Source of the DNA: Deinococcus ruber
GTDB taxonomy: Bacteria; Deinococcota; Deinococci; Deinococcales; Deinococcaceae
Reading direction: 5' to 3'
DNA: 64,000 bases
NCBI RefSeq assembly: GCF_014648095.1
Contig: NZ_BMQL01000008.1
Location: forward strand, 1-64,000
The translations under genes were made by a program, and so were the position numbers. Below the pieces are notes generated by a model. That model saw only the letters and a program-made list of their open reading frames with translations, did no database searches and was not told the origin of the DNA. Within the stretch, counting starts at the first letter, position 1, and each line of letters starts with the position of its first letter. Below are positions 1-8,769 of the stretch, one piece after another.

Positions 1-182
1 CGCTCAGATGGGGCGTGATCGCTAAGGGTTTGATAGTTAGAGTTTAACTCAATTCCGTATGAGATCTTCACGGCTGACAGTCCAAAGCCGAGACGTGCGT
101 CATGAACACCATCTCACAGAGAAGGAATGAACAAGAAGGCGCACGTCGAAAGTTTGTGTTCGCTTCTTCTGCCGTGTCTGCT
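1..182. other. Left-edge intergenic stretch
   Basis: I see no convincing gene here. It lies downstream of the minus-strand ABC ATPase gene. The only structure noticed is a small palindrome GAGTTTAACTC at 40-50. The first part is more AT-rich than the coding DNA around it. Confidence 0.5.
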
Positions 183-959
183 TCAGTGACCCAGAATCTT
201 GCTGAGAAACAGTTCGGCCCGCTCGTTCTGGGGATTGGTGTAGAACTGCTCGGGCGTGGTATCGACCACGATATTTCCCTGATCGAAAAAGACCACACGG
301 TCGGCCACTTCCCGCGCAAAGCCCATCTCGTGCGTCACCACCAGCATGGTCATTCCGGTCTGCGCCAGCCCTTTCATCACGTCCAGCACTTCCTTGATCA
401 TCTCGGGATCGAGCGCACTGGTCGGCTCATCGAAGAGCATGATCTTGGGGTCCATCGCCAGGGCACGCGCTATCGCTACCCGCTGCTGCTGCCCGCCCGA
501 CAGCTGAGCCGGGAACTTATGCGCCTGCTCTTCGATGCCGACACGCCTCAGGAGTTCCATCGCTCGCTGCTCGGCCTGGGCTTTGGGCAGCTTACGGACG
601 CGGGTAGGAGCCAGCATCAGATTGTTCAGCACCGACAGATGCGGAAACAGATTGAAGCTCTGAAACACCATGCCCACTTCCCGCCTGATCTGGTCGAGAT
701 TCTGCCCATCTTTCAGCTCCACGCCGTCTACGGTAATCACGCCCTGTTCGTGGGGTTCCAGGCGGTTGATGGTGCGGATAAAGGTGCTCTTGCCGCTGCC
801 GCTGGGGCCGATAATCACCACGACTTCCCCGGCCTTGACCGTCAGATTCACGCCTTTGAGCGCATGGAAGCTGCCGTAGCGCTTGTGAACATCCTTCGCC
901 ACGATGATGTCTTTTCCGGTGATGTCCTTTCCGGTCTTCGAGAGGGCAGCCTGATGCAT
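183..959 (-). CDS. Polar amino-acid ABC transporter ATP-binding protein (GlnQ/HisP type)
   Basis: This is a 258-residue ATPase that would power uptake of a polar amino acid at the cytoplasmic membrane. Visible motifs are the Walker [10 protein letters not shown] near residues 51-59, the ABC signature LSGGQQQR near 153-160, Walker B ending in [10 protein letters not shown], and the switch His in VVTHEMGFA. The length and the start of the domain ([18 protein letters not shown]) are typical of GlnQ-type proteins. I chose the ATG at 959 because a TACACT -10 hexamer lies 5 nt upstream (leaderless pattern); an upstream TTG at 989 is the alternative. No permease or binding-protein gene lies in the window, so partners must be beyond the left edge or elsewhere. 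The exact substrate cannot be read from the sequence. Confidence 0.93.
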   Translation of the reverse strand: MHQAALSKTGKDITGKDIIVAKDVHKRYGSFHALKGVNLTVKAGEVVVIIGPSGSGKSTFIRTINRLEPHEQGVITVDGVELKDGQNLDQIRREVGMVFQSFNLFPHLSVLNNLMLAPTRVRKLPKAQAEQRAMELLRRVGIEEQAHKFPAQLSGGQQQRVAIARALAMDPKIMLFDEPTSALDPEMIKEVLDVMKGLAQTGMTMLVVTHEMGFAREVADRVVFFDQGNIVVDTTPEQFYTNPQNERAELFLSKILGH

Positions 960-964
960 ACGGC

Positions 965-970
965 AGTGTA
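965..970 (-). promoter_or_regulatory. -10 hexamer for leaderless transcript of the ABC ATPase gene
   Basis: On the minus strand TACACT stands 5 nt before the ATG at 959, with no Shine-Dalgarno sequence between. The same hexamer precedes the NadM gene at the same kind of distance. No strong -35 is visible. Confidence 0.45.
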
Positions 971-1032
971 ATACGGACGGGGCGTTCAATTCCTGTACAT
1001 CGGGGCCGTGTCTCCCCCGCGCTTCCGGCCAC

Positions 1033-1740
1033 TCACATCAGTCGGTGAAGCCACTCGGTCAACAGTGCCCGTTCTGCCGCACTGAACGGCGCCGCGCTGC
1101 CCGGCAACAACGCCGCCAGCGCCACGGCATGAGCAGCTGCACGCTGGGGTTCCTGGGGTTCAGAGTCGGCGACGCTCTCCGGCTGCGGTGTCAGAATGGC
1201 CCTGAAGACCGCCTCGCGCATCAGTTCGGCGACCCCAGGATCGTACTGCTCGGCAATCAGCAGACTCAGGGTAAGACCCTTGCCCGCCGCCTGGATCATG
1301 GCGACCGCCCGCTCGACACTGACCGCCAGCCGTCCGGCCTCGGCCACCCGCTGCACGATGCCGCGCAGAAGCGCCGACGCCTCCAGTGCAGCGGGCGACT
1401 CGCTGCCGGGCTGCGTCATTCGGTACATCAGCGTGTACAGGTGCGGGTGTTTCAGGCCGAAGTCCAGATGCAGATCCCAGCCCCCGCGCAGGTCTTCCAC
1501 CGGATCGCTCAGACTGCCACGCGCCACTTTGGCCTGCAAATACGACGTGAAACCGGCACTTGCAACTGCATTCAGCAGCCCCTGCATGTCTCCGAACTGC
1601 CGGTAGATGGTCGGCGGCTGCACGTCGGCGGCAGCGCTGACTGCCCGCGTAGACACCGCCTCGATTCCTCCAGATTCCAGCAGCGTAAGAGCAGCCTGAA
1701 GAATGCGTTCCTGCGGGGAAGAAAGAGATGCCGACGTCAT
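1033..1740 (-). CDS. TetR family transcriptional regulator
   Basis: The 235-residue protein has an N-terminal TetR-type helix-turn-helix (about residues 10-57; [20 protein letters not shown] covers the recognition region) and an all-helical C-terminal ligand domain. It is divergent from the aldo/keto reductase gene at 1912 and very likely represses it and itself. A TATCAT -10 sits 6 nt upstream of the ATG (leaderless pattern), and a GATAAC-8-GTTATC inverted repeat overlaps that -10. The C-terminus (from about residue 185) is Ala/Pro-rich and probably variable. The ligand is unknown; a vitamin B6 compound or reactive carbonyl would fit the neighbour. Confidence 0.9.
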   Translation of the reverse strand: MTSASLSSPQERILQAALTLLESGGIEAVSTRAVSAAADVQPPTIYRQFGDMQGLLNAVASAGFTSYLQAKVARGSLSDPVEDLRGGWDLHLDFGLKHPHLYTLMYRMTQPGSESPAALEASALLRGIVQRVAEAGRLAVSVERAVAMIQAAGKGLTLSLLIAEQYDPGVAELMREAVFRAILTPQPESVADSEPQEPQRAAAHAVALAALLPGSAAPFSAAERALLTEWLHRLM

Positions 1741-1746
1741 GAAGCT

Positions 1747-1811
1747 ATGATAACGCTTTTCTGTTATCGGCTTGACATATCAGCGATGCCGACTCTATGT
1801 TATCGGCGTGA
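1747..1811. promoter_or_regulatory. Divergent promoter/operator between tetR and the aldo/keto reductase gene
   Basis: Plus-strand promoter: TTGACA at 1772-1777, 18 nt, TATGTT at 1796-1801. Minus-strand -10 TATCAT at 1747-1752. Inverted repeat GATAAC (1749-1754) / GTTATC (1763-1768) overlaps the tetR -10, and the half-site recurs at 1799-1804. The longer element tGTTATCGGCkTGA occurs as a direct repeat at 1762-1775 and 1798-1811, exactly 36 bp apart, bracketing the plus-strand -35/-10. This is the expected geometry for TetR repression in both directions. Confidence 0.65.
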
Positions 1812-1911
1812 ACACCGCCGTGCAGCGGTTCGCTCCGTACAGGTGTTTCTCTGGCAGCGCTGCACCTCCTCCCCCGGTCCAGATGTGGGCCAAAGACCAA
1901 GGAGTTTGACC

Positions 1912-2814
1912 ATGACCAACCTCAGCAATACGGCAACCATCGGCAACGCGGGCACCTACTCTCTGGGAGATTTCACGGTCAATCGGCTGGGCTACGGAGC
2001 GATGCAGCTTGCCGGGCCGGGCGTGTTCGGGCCGCCCAGAGACCCTGCCGCAGCGCTGGCCGTTCTGCGCGAAGTGGTGGCGAGTGGCGTCAACCACATC
2101 GACACCAGTGACTTTTACGGCCCGCACATCACCAACGAGCTGATCCGGGAAGCCCTTCACCCGTATCCAGAATCACTCGTGATCGTCACCAAGGTCGGTG
2201 CGGTGCGCGGTACCGACGGCTCATGGAACCCGGCGCAGCGTCCAGACGAGCTGAAACAGGCCATTCATGACAACCTTCAGCACCTGGGAATGGACGCGCT
2301 CCACGTCGTGAATCTGCGCGTGATGGGCGAGGGGCACGGGCCGAGCGAGGCCGACATTTCTGAGCAGTTCGCTGCTCTGGCCGAGCTTCAGAAACAGGGT
2401 CTGATCCGGCATCTGGGCCTCAGCAACGTGACGGCGCGGCAGGTCGAGGAAGCTCAGGCTATTGCGCCCGTCGTCTGCGTGCAGAATGAATACAACCTCG
2501 CGCACCGGGGCGACGACGCCCTGATCGACCTGCTGGCAGCGCAGAACATCGCTTACGTGCCGTTCTTCCCGCTCGGCGGCTTCAGTCCGCTTCAGTCCAC
2601 GGCGCTCTCGGCGGTGGCCGAACGGCTGGGCGCAACACCGATGCAGGTGGCTCTGGCGTGGCTGCTGCACCGCTCACCCAACATCCTGCTGATTCCCGGC
2701 ACCTCGTCGGTTGCCCACCTGCGCGAAAACCTGGCGACGGCACAGCTGACCCTGCCAGACGACGCTCTGACCGATCTCGATCAGATTGCACAGGACACTG
2801 CGACCTCGGCATAA
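1912..2814 (+). CDS. pdxI: Aldo/keto reductase, pyridoxal reductase PdxI-like
   Basis: The 300-residue protein is a cytoplasmic NADPH-dependent aldo/keto reductase. The segment VNRLGYGAMQLAGPGVFGPP and the motifs DTSDFYGPH, TKVG, VVNLRVMGEGHGP and LIPGTSSVAHLREN match what I recall of E. coli PdxI (YdbC), which reduces pyridoxal to pyridoxine. Catalytic Tyr (DFYG) and Lys (TKVG) are present; the usual catalytic His is Asn (VVNLR), as in that subfamily. The start is the ATG at 1912 preceded by AAGGAG; longer upstream reading is non-coding. The gene is divergent from tetR and has its own TTGACA promoter. Function in B6 salvage is inferred from similarity; detoxification of another aldehyde is possible. 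Confidence 0.85.
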   Translation: MTNLSNTATIGNAGTYSLGDFTVNRLGYGAMQLAGPGVFGPPRDPAAALAVLREVVASGVNHIDTSDFYGPHITNELIREALHPYPESLVIVTKVGAVRGTDGSWNPAQRPDELKQAIHDNLQHLGMDALHVVNLRVMGEGHGPSEADISEQFAALAELQKQGLIRHLGLSNVTARQVEEAQAIAPVVCVQNEYNLAHRGDDALIDLLAAQNIAYVPFFPLGGFSPLQSTALSAVAERLGATPMQVALAWLLHRSPNILLIPGTSSVAHLRENLATAQLTLPDDALTDLDQIAQDTATSA

Positions 2815-2916
2815 CTTGAATACAGACACCCGCCGCCGTATTGACAGCAGGCAGAACGGAAGCGGGACAGCCGAGCATCGTCCTTCCCGAGCGCCGATGC
2901 GGAATACTGACCGACG

Positions 2917-3624
2917 ATGCCCACGGCGACCTATCTCCGCACCATCTGCACCGTGCCAGTCAGTCTCGGCGCGGACGTTTCCGACATGGCCCTGTGGGAG
3001 CGGGTCTTTCTGGGCTGGCAGTTCCGGCCCGTCCGGGATGCCGAAGGACACCTGAGCGGCGCCGTGGAACGCGCCATTCAGCTGGTGACCCGCGCCGATC
3101 AGTCGGATGTTCGCAGTGGCGCAGTGGTATATGCGCTGTGGCCGCAGTCCAGCGGCACGCTGCCCGCCCTCGTGAACATGTCGGGCGACGCCCGCTTTGT
3201 CACGGTTCGCATTTTCGCTGCTGCCCTGACCGATGTGCAGGCGATGACCGAACGTGTCCTGGCCCGCATGGCGCAGGAGGCCGCCTTCGAAGTGGGAGAG
3301 GGACTGCGGGTGGCACTGGCGATCAGCATCGACGGTGTGCGGACCGATCTGACATCAGGCCGGGTCAGTGCCGGGCGCGGCAGCGTGCTGACAGGCTTTT
3401 ACGCCGCGAACAAGTATGTTCTGAACATCACCGTGAGTGTGCTGGTGTGCACGCTGCTGGTGGTGCTGCTGGTGACGCCGAGCGGAACGTATACGCCGCT
3501 GGGGAAGATGTACGGACTGGCCGAACGGGTACTCTCGGCGGTTCTGCTGAACTTCCTGCTGCTGGCGTCACAGTTTCTATTTTTCGCCCGGCATCACCCG
3601 GTCATCGCCTGGGAGCGTCCGTGA
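2917..3624 (+). CDS. Hypothetical protein with two C-terminal membrane helices
   Basis: I do not recognise this 235-residue protein. Residues 1-160 are soluble and mixed alpha/beta in character. Two hydrophobic helices follow at about 168-187 and 202-224, so it is likely anchored in the cytoplasmic membrane with a short tail (FFARHHPVIAWERP). It follows the aldo/keto reductase gene by about 100 nt and could be cotranscribed. A strong intrinsic terminator is built into its last codons, so transcription probably ends here. Codon use is like its neighbours, and the frame is uninterrupted, which supports a real gene. Confidence 0.7.
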   Translation: MPTATYLRTICTVPVSLGADVSDMALWERVFLGWQFRPVRDAEGHLSGAVERAIQLVTRADQSDVRSGAVVYALWPQSSGTLPALVNMSGDARFVTVRIFAAALTDVQAMTERVLARMAQEAAFEVGEGLRVALAISIDGVRTDLTSGRVSAGRGSVLTGFYAANKYVLNITVSVLVCTLLVVLLVTPSGTYTPLGKMYGLAERVLSAVLLNFLLLASQFLFFARHHPVIAWERP

Positions 3625-3637
3625 TGCCGGGTTTTTT
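3587..3637 (+). terminator. Intrinsic terminator overlapping the 3' end of the membrane-protein gene
   Basis: CCCGGCATCAC (3587-3597) pairs perfectly with GTGATGCCGGG (3621-3631), 11 bp, followed immediately by six T (3632-3637). The stop codon TGA (3622-3624) lies inside the right arm, so the coding end and terminator share sequence. Confidence 0.85.
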
Positions 3638-3876
3638 CACTCTCCCCACCCGTGTCTTCCACCCTCAGCTTGAAAGGCTGAACGACTTCGGAGATCGTCA
3701 ACGGCCCTGAGCACCATTGTTCCGGCCCGCTGGCTCTGCTGTCCTTGCTTTTCCGCGACTTGCATTTCCGGGCTGGAAGAAGGACGCTGACGCATGTCTC
3801 AACGGCTTACCTTGAAACATACTTTCCGGTGGGTTGAAAGCCTTCATACCGCTGCTCATGGCGCGGGGCACATCAG

Positions 3877-5172
3877 ATGACCCGGCTTCCGGGGCCGCCT
3901 TCTGTCTCCGAGACCAACTGGGGAGGGAATCTGATGTACAGCGCCGCAAGATTCCACCGCCCTGGGAGCGTGGAAGAGCTTCAGGAGATCGTCCGGCGAG
4001 CCTCCTCCGTGAAGGCACTCGGCACCCGGCACTCTTTCAGTTCGGTGGCCGACACCGAGGGCGATCTGGTCTCGCTCGAACGGCTGAGCCGCACTATCAC
4101 GGTCAATGCAGACCAGCAAACCGTCCGAATCGGGGGCGGCGTGCGCTACGGCGAACTGGGCGCAGCGCTGCATGCACAGGGATTCGCGCTACCCAATCTC
4201 GCCTCGTTGCCGCAGCTGTCGGTGGCAGGAGCCTGCGCGACTGGAACGCACGGGTCGGGCGACGCCTCACCTGTGCTCGCCTCGGCAGTGACGCGGCTCG
4301 AACTGCTGACTGCCAGCGGCGACCTGCTGGAACTGTCACCCGAACACGGCGCAGAGATGTTCAGGGGCGCGGTGGTGTCTGTGGGTGCGCTGGGCATCGT
4401 GACGGCGCTGACCCTGGCTGTCGAGCCGACCTACGAGGTACGTCAGGACGTCTACGAACATCTGGCGCTGGAACAGGTCGCCGGGCAGTTCGACGAGGTG
4501 ATGTCTGCGGCAGACAGCGTCAGCCTGTTTACCACCTGGCAGAACGACACGTTTCATCAGGCGTGGCTGAAGCGGCGCGTGCATGGAGCGGTACTGGCCG
4601 CCCCGCGCACGTGGTTTGGGGCAACGCTGGCAGAGCAAGACCTCCACCCGGTTCCCGGAGCTTCGGCAACGCCATGTACGCCGCAGGGCGGCAGACCGGG
4701 ACCTTGGTTCGAGCGCTGGCCCCACTTCCGGATGGGTCAGACGCCCAGCAGTGGCGAGGAAGTGCAGAGCGAGTACCTGTTTCCCAGACAGCACGCACCC
4801 GCCGCCCTTCGTGCGCTGTTTGCGCTGGGGCCGCACCTCGCGCCGCTGCTGCTCGTCTCGGAAGTTCGCACCGTGGCTGCCGATTCGTTCTGGCTCAGCC
4901 CCTGCTCGGGCCACGACTGCGCCGCCGTTCATTTCACGTGGCGACAGGACGAACCTGCGGTGCGGGCGCTGCTTCCGCTGATCGAGTCGGCGCTCACGCC
5001 TTTTGGCGCACGTCCACACTGGGGCAAAGTCTTCGTCACGCCGCCGCAGCGCTGGCTGGGCCGCCAGTCGAGGCTGGCCGACTTCCGCGACCTGATGCAG
5101 ACCCTCGACCCTGACGGAAAGTTCCAGAATGCCTTTCTGAAGGCCACTTTCCTGGACCAGAACAATTTCTGA
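3877..5172 (+). CDS. FAD-linked oxidase of the alditol/aldonolactone oxidase family
   Basis: The 431-residue flavoprotein resembles alditol (xylitol) oxidase and arabinonolactone oxidase. The N-terminus ETNWGGNLMYSAARFHRPGS and KALGTRHSFSSVADT match the FAD-binding domain; the His of GTRHSF is the expected covalent 8-alpha-histidyl-FAD residue. The C-terminus GARPHWGKVF is the hallmark of the aldonolactone-oxidase domain. Predicted reaction: oxidation of a polyol or sugar lactone with O2, giving H2O2, in the cytoplasm. The first ATG (3877) is preferred over the internal Met20 because the TNWGGN segment is conserved at the start of this family. The gene stands alone, convergent with the epimerase gene. 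Substrate is uncertain. Confidence 0.88.
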   Translation: MTRLPGPPSVSETNWGGNLMYSAARFHRPGSVEELQEIVRRASSVKALGTRHSFSSVADTEGDLVSLERLSRTITVNADQQTVRIGGGVRYGELGAALHAQGFALPNLASLPQLSVAGACATGTHGSGDASPVLASAVTRLELLTASGDLLELSPEHGAEMFRGAVVSVGALGIVTALTLAVEPTYEVRQDVYEHLALEQVAGQFDEVMSAADSVSLFTTWQNDTFHQAWLKRRVHGAVLAAPRTWFGATLAEQDLHPVPGASATPCTPQGGRPGPWFERWPHFRMGQTPSSGEEVQSEYLFPRQHAPAALRALFALGPHLAPLLLVSEVRTVAADSFWLSPCSGHDCAAVHFTWRQDEPAVRALLPLIESALTPFGARPHWGKVFVTPPQRWLGRQSRLADFRDLMQTLDPDGKFQNAFLKATFLDQNNF

Positions 5173-5200
5173 TGGCAGGCTGTTCACCCGTGCAGTGCCG

Positions 5201-6154
5201 TCAGGGGGTCACGACACCCTGAGCAATCAGCGCCGTCAGTGACGTCTGCACTCCCTCCAGCGACGAGTACCGGGGCACATACCCCAGGGCCTGCCGCGCC
5301 TTGGCGATACTGCAATTGGGGCTGCGCGAGATGTGTTCCCAGGTGGCCTGCGCGTCCTTCTCGGCCACGCCGGAACGCCACTCCCCGAACGGCATGAAGC
5401 TCAGGTTCGCCTCGTGCCCGAACCAGCGCGACACCGCCTCGGCATAGCCGCGCAGCGTCAGAGCCGCCGGAGACACCAGATGAAACGCCTCTCCCACCGC
5501 CGAGTTCCAGTGCGTCAGCGCCCGCTCGAAGCCCTGGGCAACGTCGTCTGCATGCACGTGATGCACCGTCTCCAGCCCCAGATTCGGCAGCGACAGCTCT
5601 TCGCCCCGCGCCAGCGCCGTAAAAACCTCGGGATTGAAGTGACCCGCCGGATTCAGCGGCACCCACCCAGGCCCCACGATATGCCCCGGATGCAGCACCG
5701 TCGCCGGAAAACCCTGCTGCCTCGCCGCCTGAAGCAGCTCCTGTTCGATGGCCGCCTTGGCCGTTCCGTAACCCCCAAACGGACGGCGGGCCGCCGATTC
5801 CTGGGTCGGCACTTCGGTGCTGTGCCCATGCACCCAGATGGTGCCGCAGTGCAGAAAGTGCTGAATCTGCGCGCGCAGAGCCTCGGTCAGCTGCCGGTTA
5901 CTCTCCGGCGTAAAGCAGATCAGGTCGATCACCACATCGGGCTTCAGGGCCAGAATCGCCGAGCCGAATTCTCCGGCAGCCTCGGCGGCGCTCCGGTCAA
6001 TCGTCACCTGCTGGGCAGCCTTCCAGCTCGGAAAGTTCTGATACGGTTCGCGCTGCTGACGGCTGACCGAGACCACGTCACAGCCGAGAGCAAGCAGTCG
6101 GGGCACCAGAAAGGTACCGATGTGTCCTGTTCCGCCGATCACCACAACCCGCAT
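5201..6154 (-). CDS. NAD-dependent epimerase/dehydratase family protein
   Basis: The 317-residue protein is an extended short-chain dehydrogenase with an N-terminal Rossmann motif GGTGHIGTFL and a conserved GGYGTAKAAIE segment carrying the catalytic Tyr-x-x-x-Lys (Y-G-T-A-K). It would act on a nucleotide sugar or similar substrate in the cytoplasm. I start it at the ATG at 6154 because GGAGGAGG lies just upstream; a reading frame extends to 6217 but adds a non-conserved leader. It is divergent from the CBS protein gene and convergent with the flavoprotein gene. No sugar cluster is nearby, so its substrate cannot be inferred. Confidence 0.85.
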   Translation of the reverse strand: MRVVVIGGTGHIGTFLVPRLLALGCDVVSVSRQQREPYQNFPSWKAAQQVTIDRSAAEAAGEFGSAILALKPDVVIDLICFTPESNRQLTEALRAQIQHFLHCGTIWVHGHSTEVPTQESAARRPFGGYGTAKAAIEQELLQAARQQGFPATVLHPGHIVGPGWVPLNPAGHFNPEVFTALARGEELSLPNLGLETVHHVHADDVAQGFERALTHWNSAVGEAFHLVSPAALTLRGYAEAVSRWFGHEANLSFMPFGEWRSGVAEKDAQATWEHISRSPNCSIAKARQALGYVPRYSSLEGVQTSLTALIAQGVVTP

Positions 6155-6317
6155 GTACGCCTCCTCCAGGCTTGCTGGAATCTCAGGGTAGGGGAAAAGC
6201 CGACGCTGCGGCGACACCTTCAGGGTTGCTCAACGGCGGCCCAGGCTGGTGTTCTGCTGAAATGCCGTAACACCCTGGTAATGCTCGAAGACCACGCTGA
6301 CAGCCAGGAGGAACACT

Positions 6318-7160
6318 ATGCTTGTCAGAGACGCCATGCACGGCATCACCGTCACCATTCAGAGTCATCAGTCACTGCCCGACGCGGTGGTGATGATGGA
6401 AACGCTCAAGGTCAAGCGCCTGCCGGTGATGCTGAATACCACGCTGGTCGGCCTGCTGAGCGACGGCGACATCAAACGGCATCTGCCCGCTCTGCACGAC
6501 GGGCTGACGCCCTGGGACTTCACCTACCGCGCCGGAACCGTCAAGGTCAGCGAGGCGATGTGTCGGACTGTCATCAGCACCACGTCAGACACGCGCCTGG
6601 AAACGGCCATCGAGCTGATGCTGGAGCGCCGGGTGGGGGGGCTGCCGGTGCTCGGCGACGGGGAACTGGTGGGTATGTTGACGCTCACCGACGTGCTGCG
6701 GGCCGCCCTCACCGCGCCGCGTGACATGTGGGCCAACGTGCGCGAGCACATGACCCAGCAGGTGATTGCCGTGACCGCCGACTCGCCGGCCAGCGAAGCG
6801 GCAGCCACGCTCAGGATCACGCGGCTCCGGGTGCTGCCCGTCACCGAGCGGGGACAGCTTGTGGGCGTGATCCATCAGACCGATATCGAGGCAGCGGTGG
6901 AACGTCAGGTTGCCGCGCACGGCGATACCCTGCTGAGCGACCAGTTCTTTCTGAAAAACGTGTCTGCCCGCGACCTGATGCGCCCCCCGGCAGACCTGGT
7001 GACAGCGAGTATGCCGATGCGCGACGCCGTGACCAAGATGTTCAGTTCCGACGTACACGGCCTGCCCGTGGTCAGCGACAGCGGGAAACTGCTGGGCGTC
7101 GTGACAGTCAGCGACGTTCTGAAAACGCTGCTGGGGCAACAGGCAGCGCACCACACCTGA
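6318..7160 (+). CDS. Four-CBS-domain protein
   Basis: The 280-residue protein consists almost only of two CBS pairs (four CBS motifs, at roughly residues 1-55, 75-125, 140-195 and 215-275; for example RDAMHGITVTIQSHQSLPDA, GLPVLGDGELVGMLTLTDVL and GLPVVSDSGKLLGVVTVSDV). CBS pairs bind adenosine nucleotides, so this is probably a cytosolic energy-state sensor. No catalytic domain is attached. The start has the ribosome site AGGAGG. It faces the OpcA-UspA gene (convergent) with a strong terminator between. The pairing of a CBS sensor with a UspA-containing protein suggests shared stress physiology, an inference only. Confidence 0.9.
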   Translation: MLVRDAMHGITVTIQSHQSLPDAVVMMETLKVKRLPVMLNTTLVGLLSDGDIKRHLPALHDGLTPWDFTYRAGTVKVSEAMCRTVISTTSDTRLETAIELMLERRVGGLPVLGDGELVGMLTLTDVLRAALTAPRDMWANVREHMTQQVIAVTADSPASEAAATLRITRLRVLPVTERGQLVGVIHQTDIEAAVERQVAAHGDTLLSDQFFLKNVSARDLMRPPADLVTASMPMRDAVTKMFSSDVHGLPVVSDSGKLLGVVTVSDVLKTLLGQQAAHHT

Positions 7161-7181
7161 GCCGACTGGAGCAGTCCGTCA

Positions 7182-7222
7182 AGCAGGAGCCTGAGCGAAA
7201 CCACACCGCTCAGGCTCCTGCT
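7182..7222 (+). terminator. Long-stem hairpin terminator after the CBS gene
   Basis: AGCAGGAGCCTGAGCG (7182-7197) pairs perfectly over 16 bp with CGCTCAGGCTCCTGCT (7207-7222) around a 9-nt loop. The T-tract is weak (CTCTGTTG). It lies between two convergent genes and may serve both. Confidence 0.8.
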
Positions 7223-7284
7223 CTCTGTTGCCGCGAATCTCTGATCTGTCCCTGGCTTTCAGCGGTTCAGAAGCAAAAAGACCC

Positions 7285-8769
7285 TTACCGGGGCTGAGTC
7301 CCGGAGACACTGTCAGCACGGTTCCCGGTTCGCAGTTCGTCGGGCACGTCGGCCTCGCGCACCACCAGTACCGGTATGCTGGCGTGCCGCACGACCTGCT
7401 CGGCCACCGATCCCAGCACCCAGCGGCCCAGACCACGGCGTCCGTGGGTGCCGATGACCAGCACGTCTGCCGCGTAGGAGCGGGCGGCCCTGAGCAGGGC
7501 TTCTGCGGGTTCGCCCGTCACGGCGACGCGGCTCTCTTCGTCTCGGGCCAGTCGGTCCAGGGTATCCAGTGCGCGGCGCTCGGCCTGTGCGCTGGCGGCG
7601 CGGCCTTCTTGCTCCAGCGGCAGGCTCCGTGGGTCAACCACCGTCACGAGGCGGCGATGGGCGTTTGGATAGTGGGCACGCGCTACCTTGAGCGCCAGCC
7701 GGGCATGCGGCGAGGAATCGACAGCAACCAGAACGTGCCTGACTGTCTCCAAATCTCCCGACGCCTGAAGATCGCCATGTGCGCGGGGCGGAACGGGCAG
7801 GCTGGGCGAAACGGGCTGAGAGACCGAAGCGCGGCGCAGCAGACCCAGCGCCCGTATAAACTGTTCGTCGCGTACCGGACTGCACATCAGGTCCTTCAGG
7901 CCCTGGGCCAGCGTCATCGGCAGCAGCGGCACTTCGAAGCGCCGGGTATGTCCGCCGTACACCACCTCACCCTGCGCCAGCGGGCCACTCGCCCTGATAC
8001 AGAACCGGATGGCCGGGCCACTCAGTTCAGTGGCGCTCAGGTCGCCCCGCTCGCGGTCGGCCTCCTGTGCCTTCAGGTGAACGCGCTGGAGGTCGGGCCA
8101 GCCCAGGCGGTCGGCCAGCCACGCACCATACAGCCGGGCAGGGCGAATGTCGGCCCCGCAGAACGTGATGGAAGCGGTTTCGAGGTGGCCGAGCTGAGCC
8201 ACAGCCAGCGGATCGTCGAAGAGCTGAGCCGTCAACTCGCGCCAACGGGCGGTACGCGCCCACGCCAGATCTGAGATCAGGCAGTTGACCTGTGCGTGGG
8301 TCTTCAGGTCAGTGGTATCGAGAATCAACTGATCGGCCATGCGCCCCACTGCGCCCAGCACATGCGGCATGGGCGGCTGATCGCAGGCCCACCAGACATG
8401 GGTGAGCGTGGCCGGGCGCAGCAGTTCGGAGGCGATCTGTTCGAGCACTCCGGCCTGTGCCCCCGTCTCGACCCGCTCCAGATAGTTGTGCTGCACGCCC
8501 ACCAGCGACACTTCGGTGCTTCTGCCGCTCACATTGTCTTCCAGCAGCACGATCACCTGTCGTCCGGTGTCACCTGCACCCAGAGCGTTCAGGGTTTCGC
8601 GCACACGCTTCAGATGCGCCGCCTCGGTCACGACCAGCAGATTGGCGGCGGCCACATGAAGCTGAACACCTGCCTGCTGCCACAGCCGGGCCAGGGCGTG
8701 ATCGACGTGCCGCACGTCGGTGGCTTCGGGGCCGAACTGGTGGATACCGCTGGAACGAAAAGTGGTCAT
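7285..8769 (-). CDS. OpcA-like domain fused to a universal stress protein (UspA) domain
   Basis: The 494-residue protein has two parts. Residues about 1-330 resemble OpcA, the assembly/activation factor of glucose-6-phosphate dehydrogenase: LVVVTEA near the front, LTHVWWACDQP, and the diagnostic LAWARTARWRELTAQLFD. A Pro-rich linker follows, then a UspA domain at about 360-475 with VLVAVDSSPHARLAL and the ATP-binding GTHGRRGLGRWVLGS pattern (G-2x-G-9x-G-S). The start at 8769 is supported by AGGAGG. No zwf gene lies nearby, so any partner must be elsewhere. The fusion implies stress-linked control of NADPH supply through the oxidative pentose pathway; this is inference. It could also be an OpcA paralogue with a different partner. 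Confidence 0.85.
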   Translation of the reverse strand: MTTFRSSGIHQFGPEATDVRHVDHALARLWQQAGVQLHVAAANLLVVTEAAHLKRVRETLNALGAGDTGRQVIVLLEDNVSGRSTEVSLVGVQHNYLERVETGAQAGVLEQIASELLRPATLTHVWWACDQPPMPHVLGAVGRMADQLILDTTDLKTHAQVNCLISDLAWARTARWRELTAQLFDDPLAVAQLGHLETASITFCGADIRPARLYGAWLADRLGWPDLQRVHLKAQEADRERGDLSATELSGPAIRFCIRASGPLAQGEVVYGGHTRRFEVPLLPMTLAQGLKDLMCSPVRDEQFIRALGLLRRASVSQPVSPSLPVPPRAHGDLQASGDLETVRHVLVAVDSSPHARLALKVARAHYPNAHRRLVTVVDPRSLPLEQEGRAASAQAERRALDTLDRLARDEESRVAVTGEPAEALLRAARSYAADVLVIGTHGRRGLGRWVLGSVAEQVVRHASIPVLVVREADVPDELRTGNRADSVSGTQPR

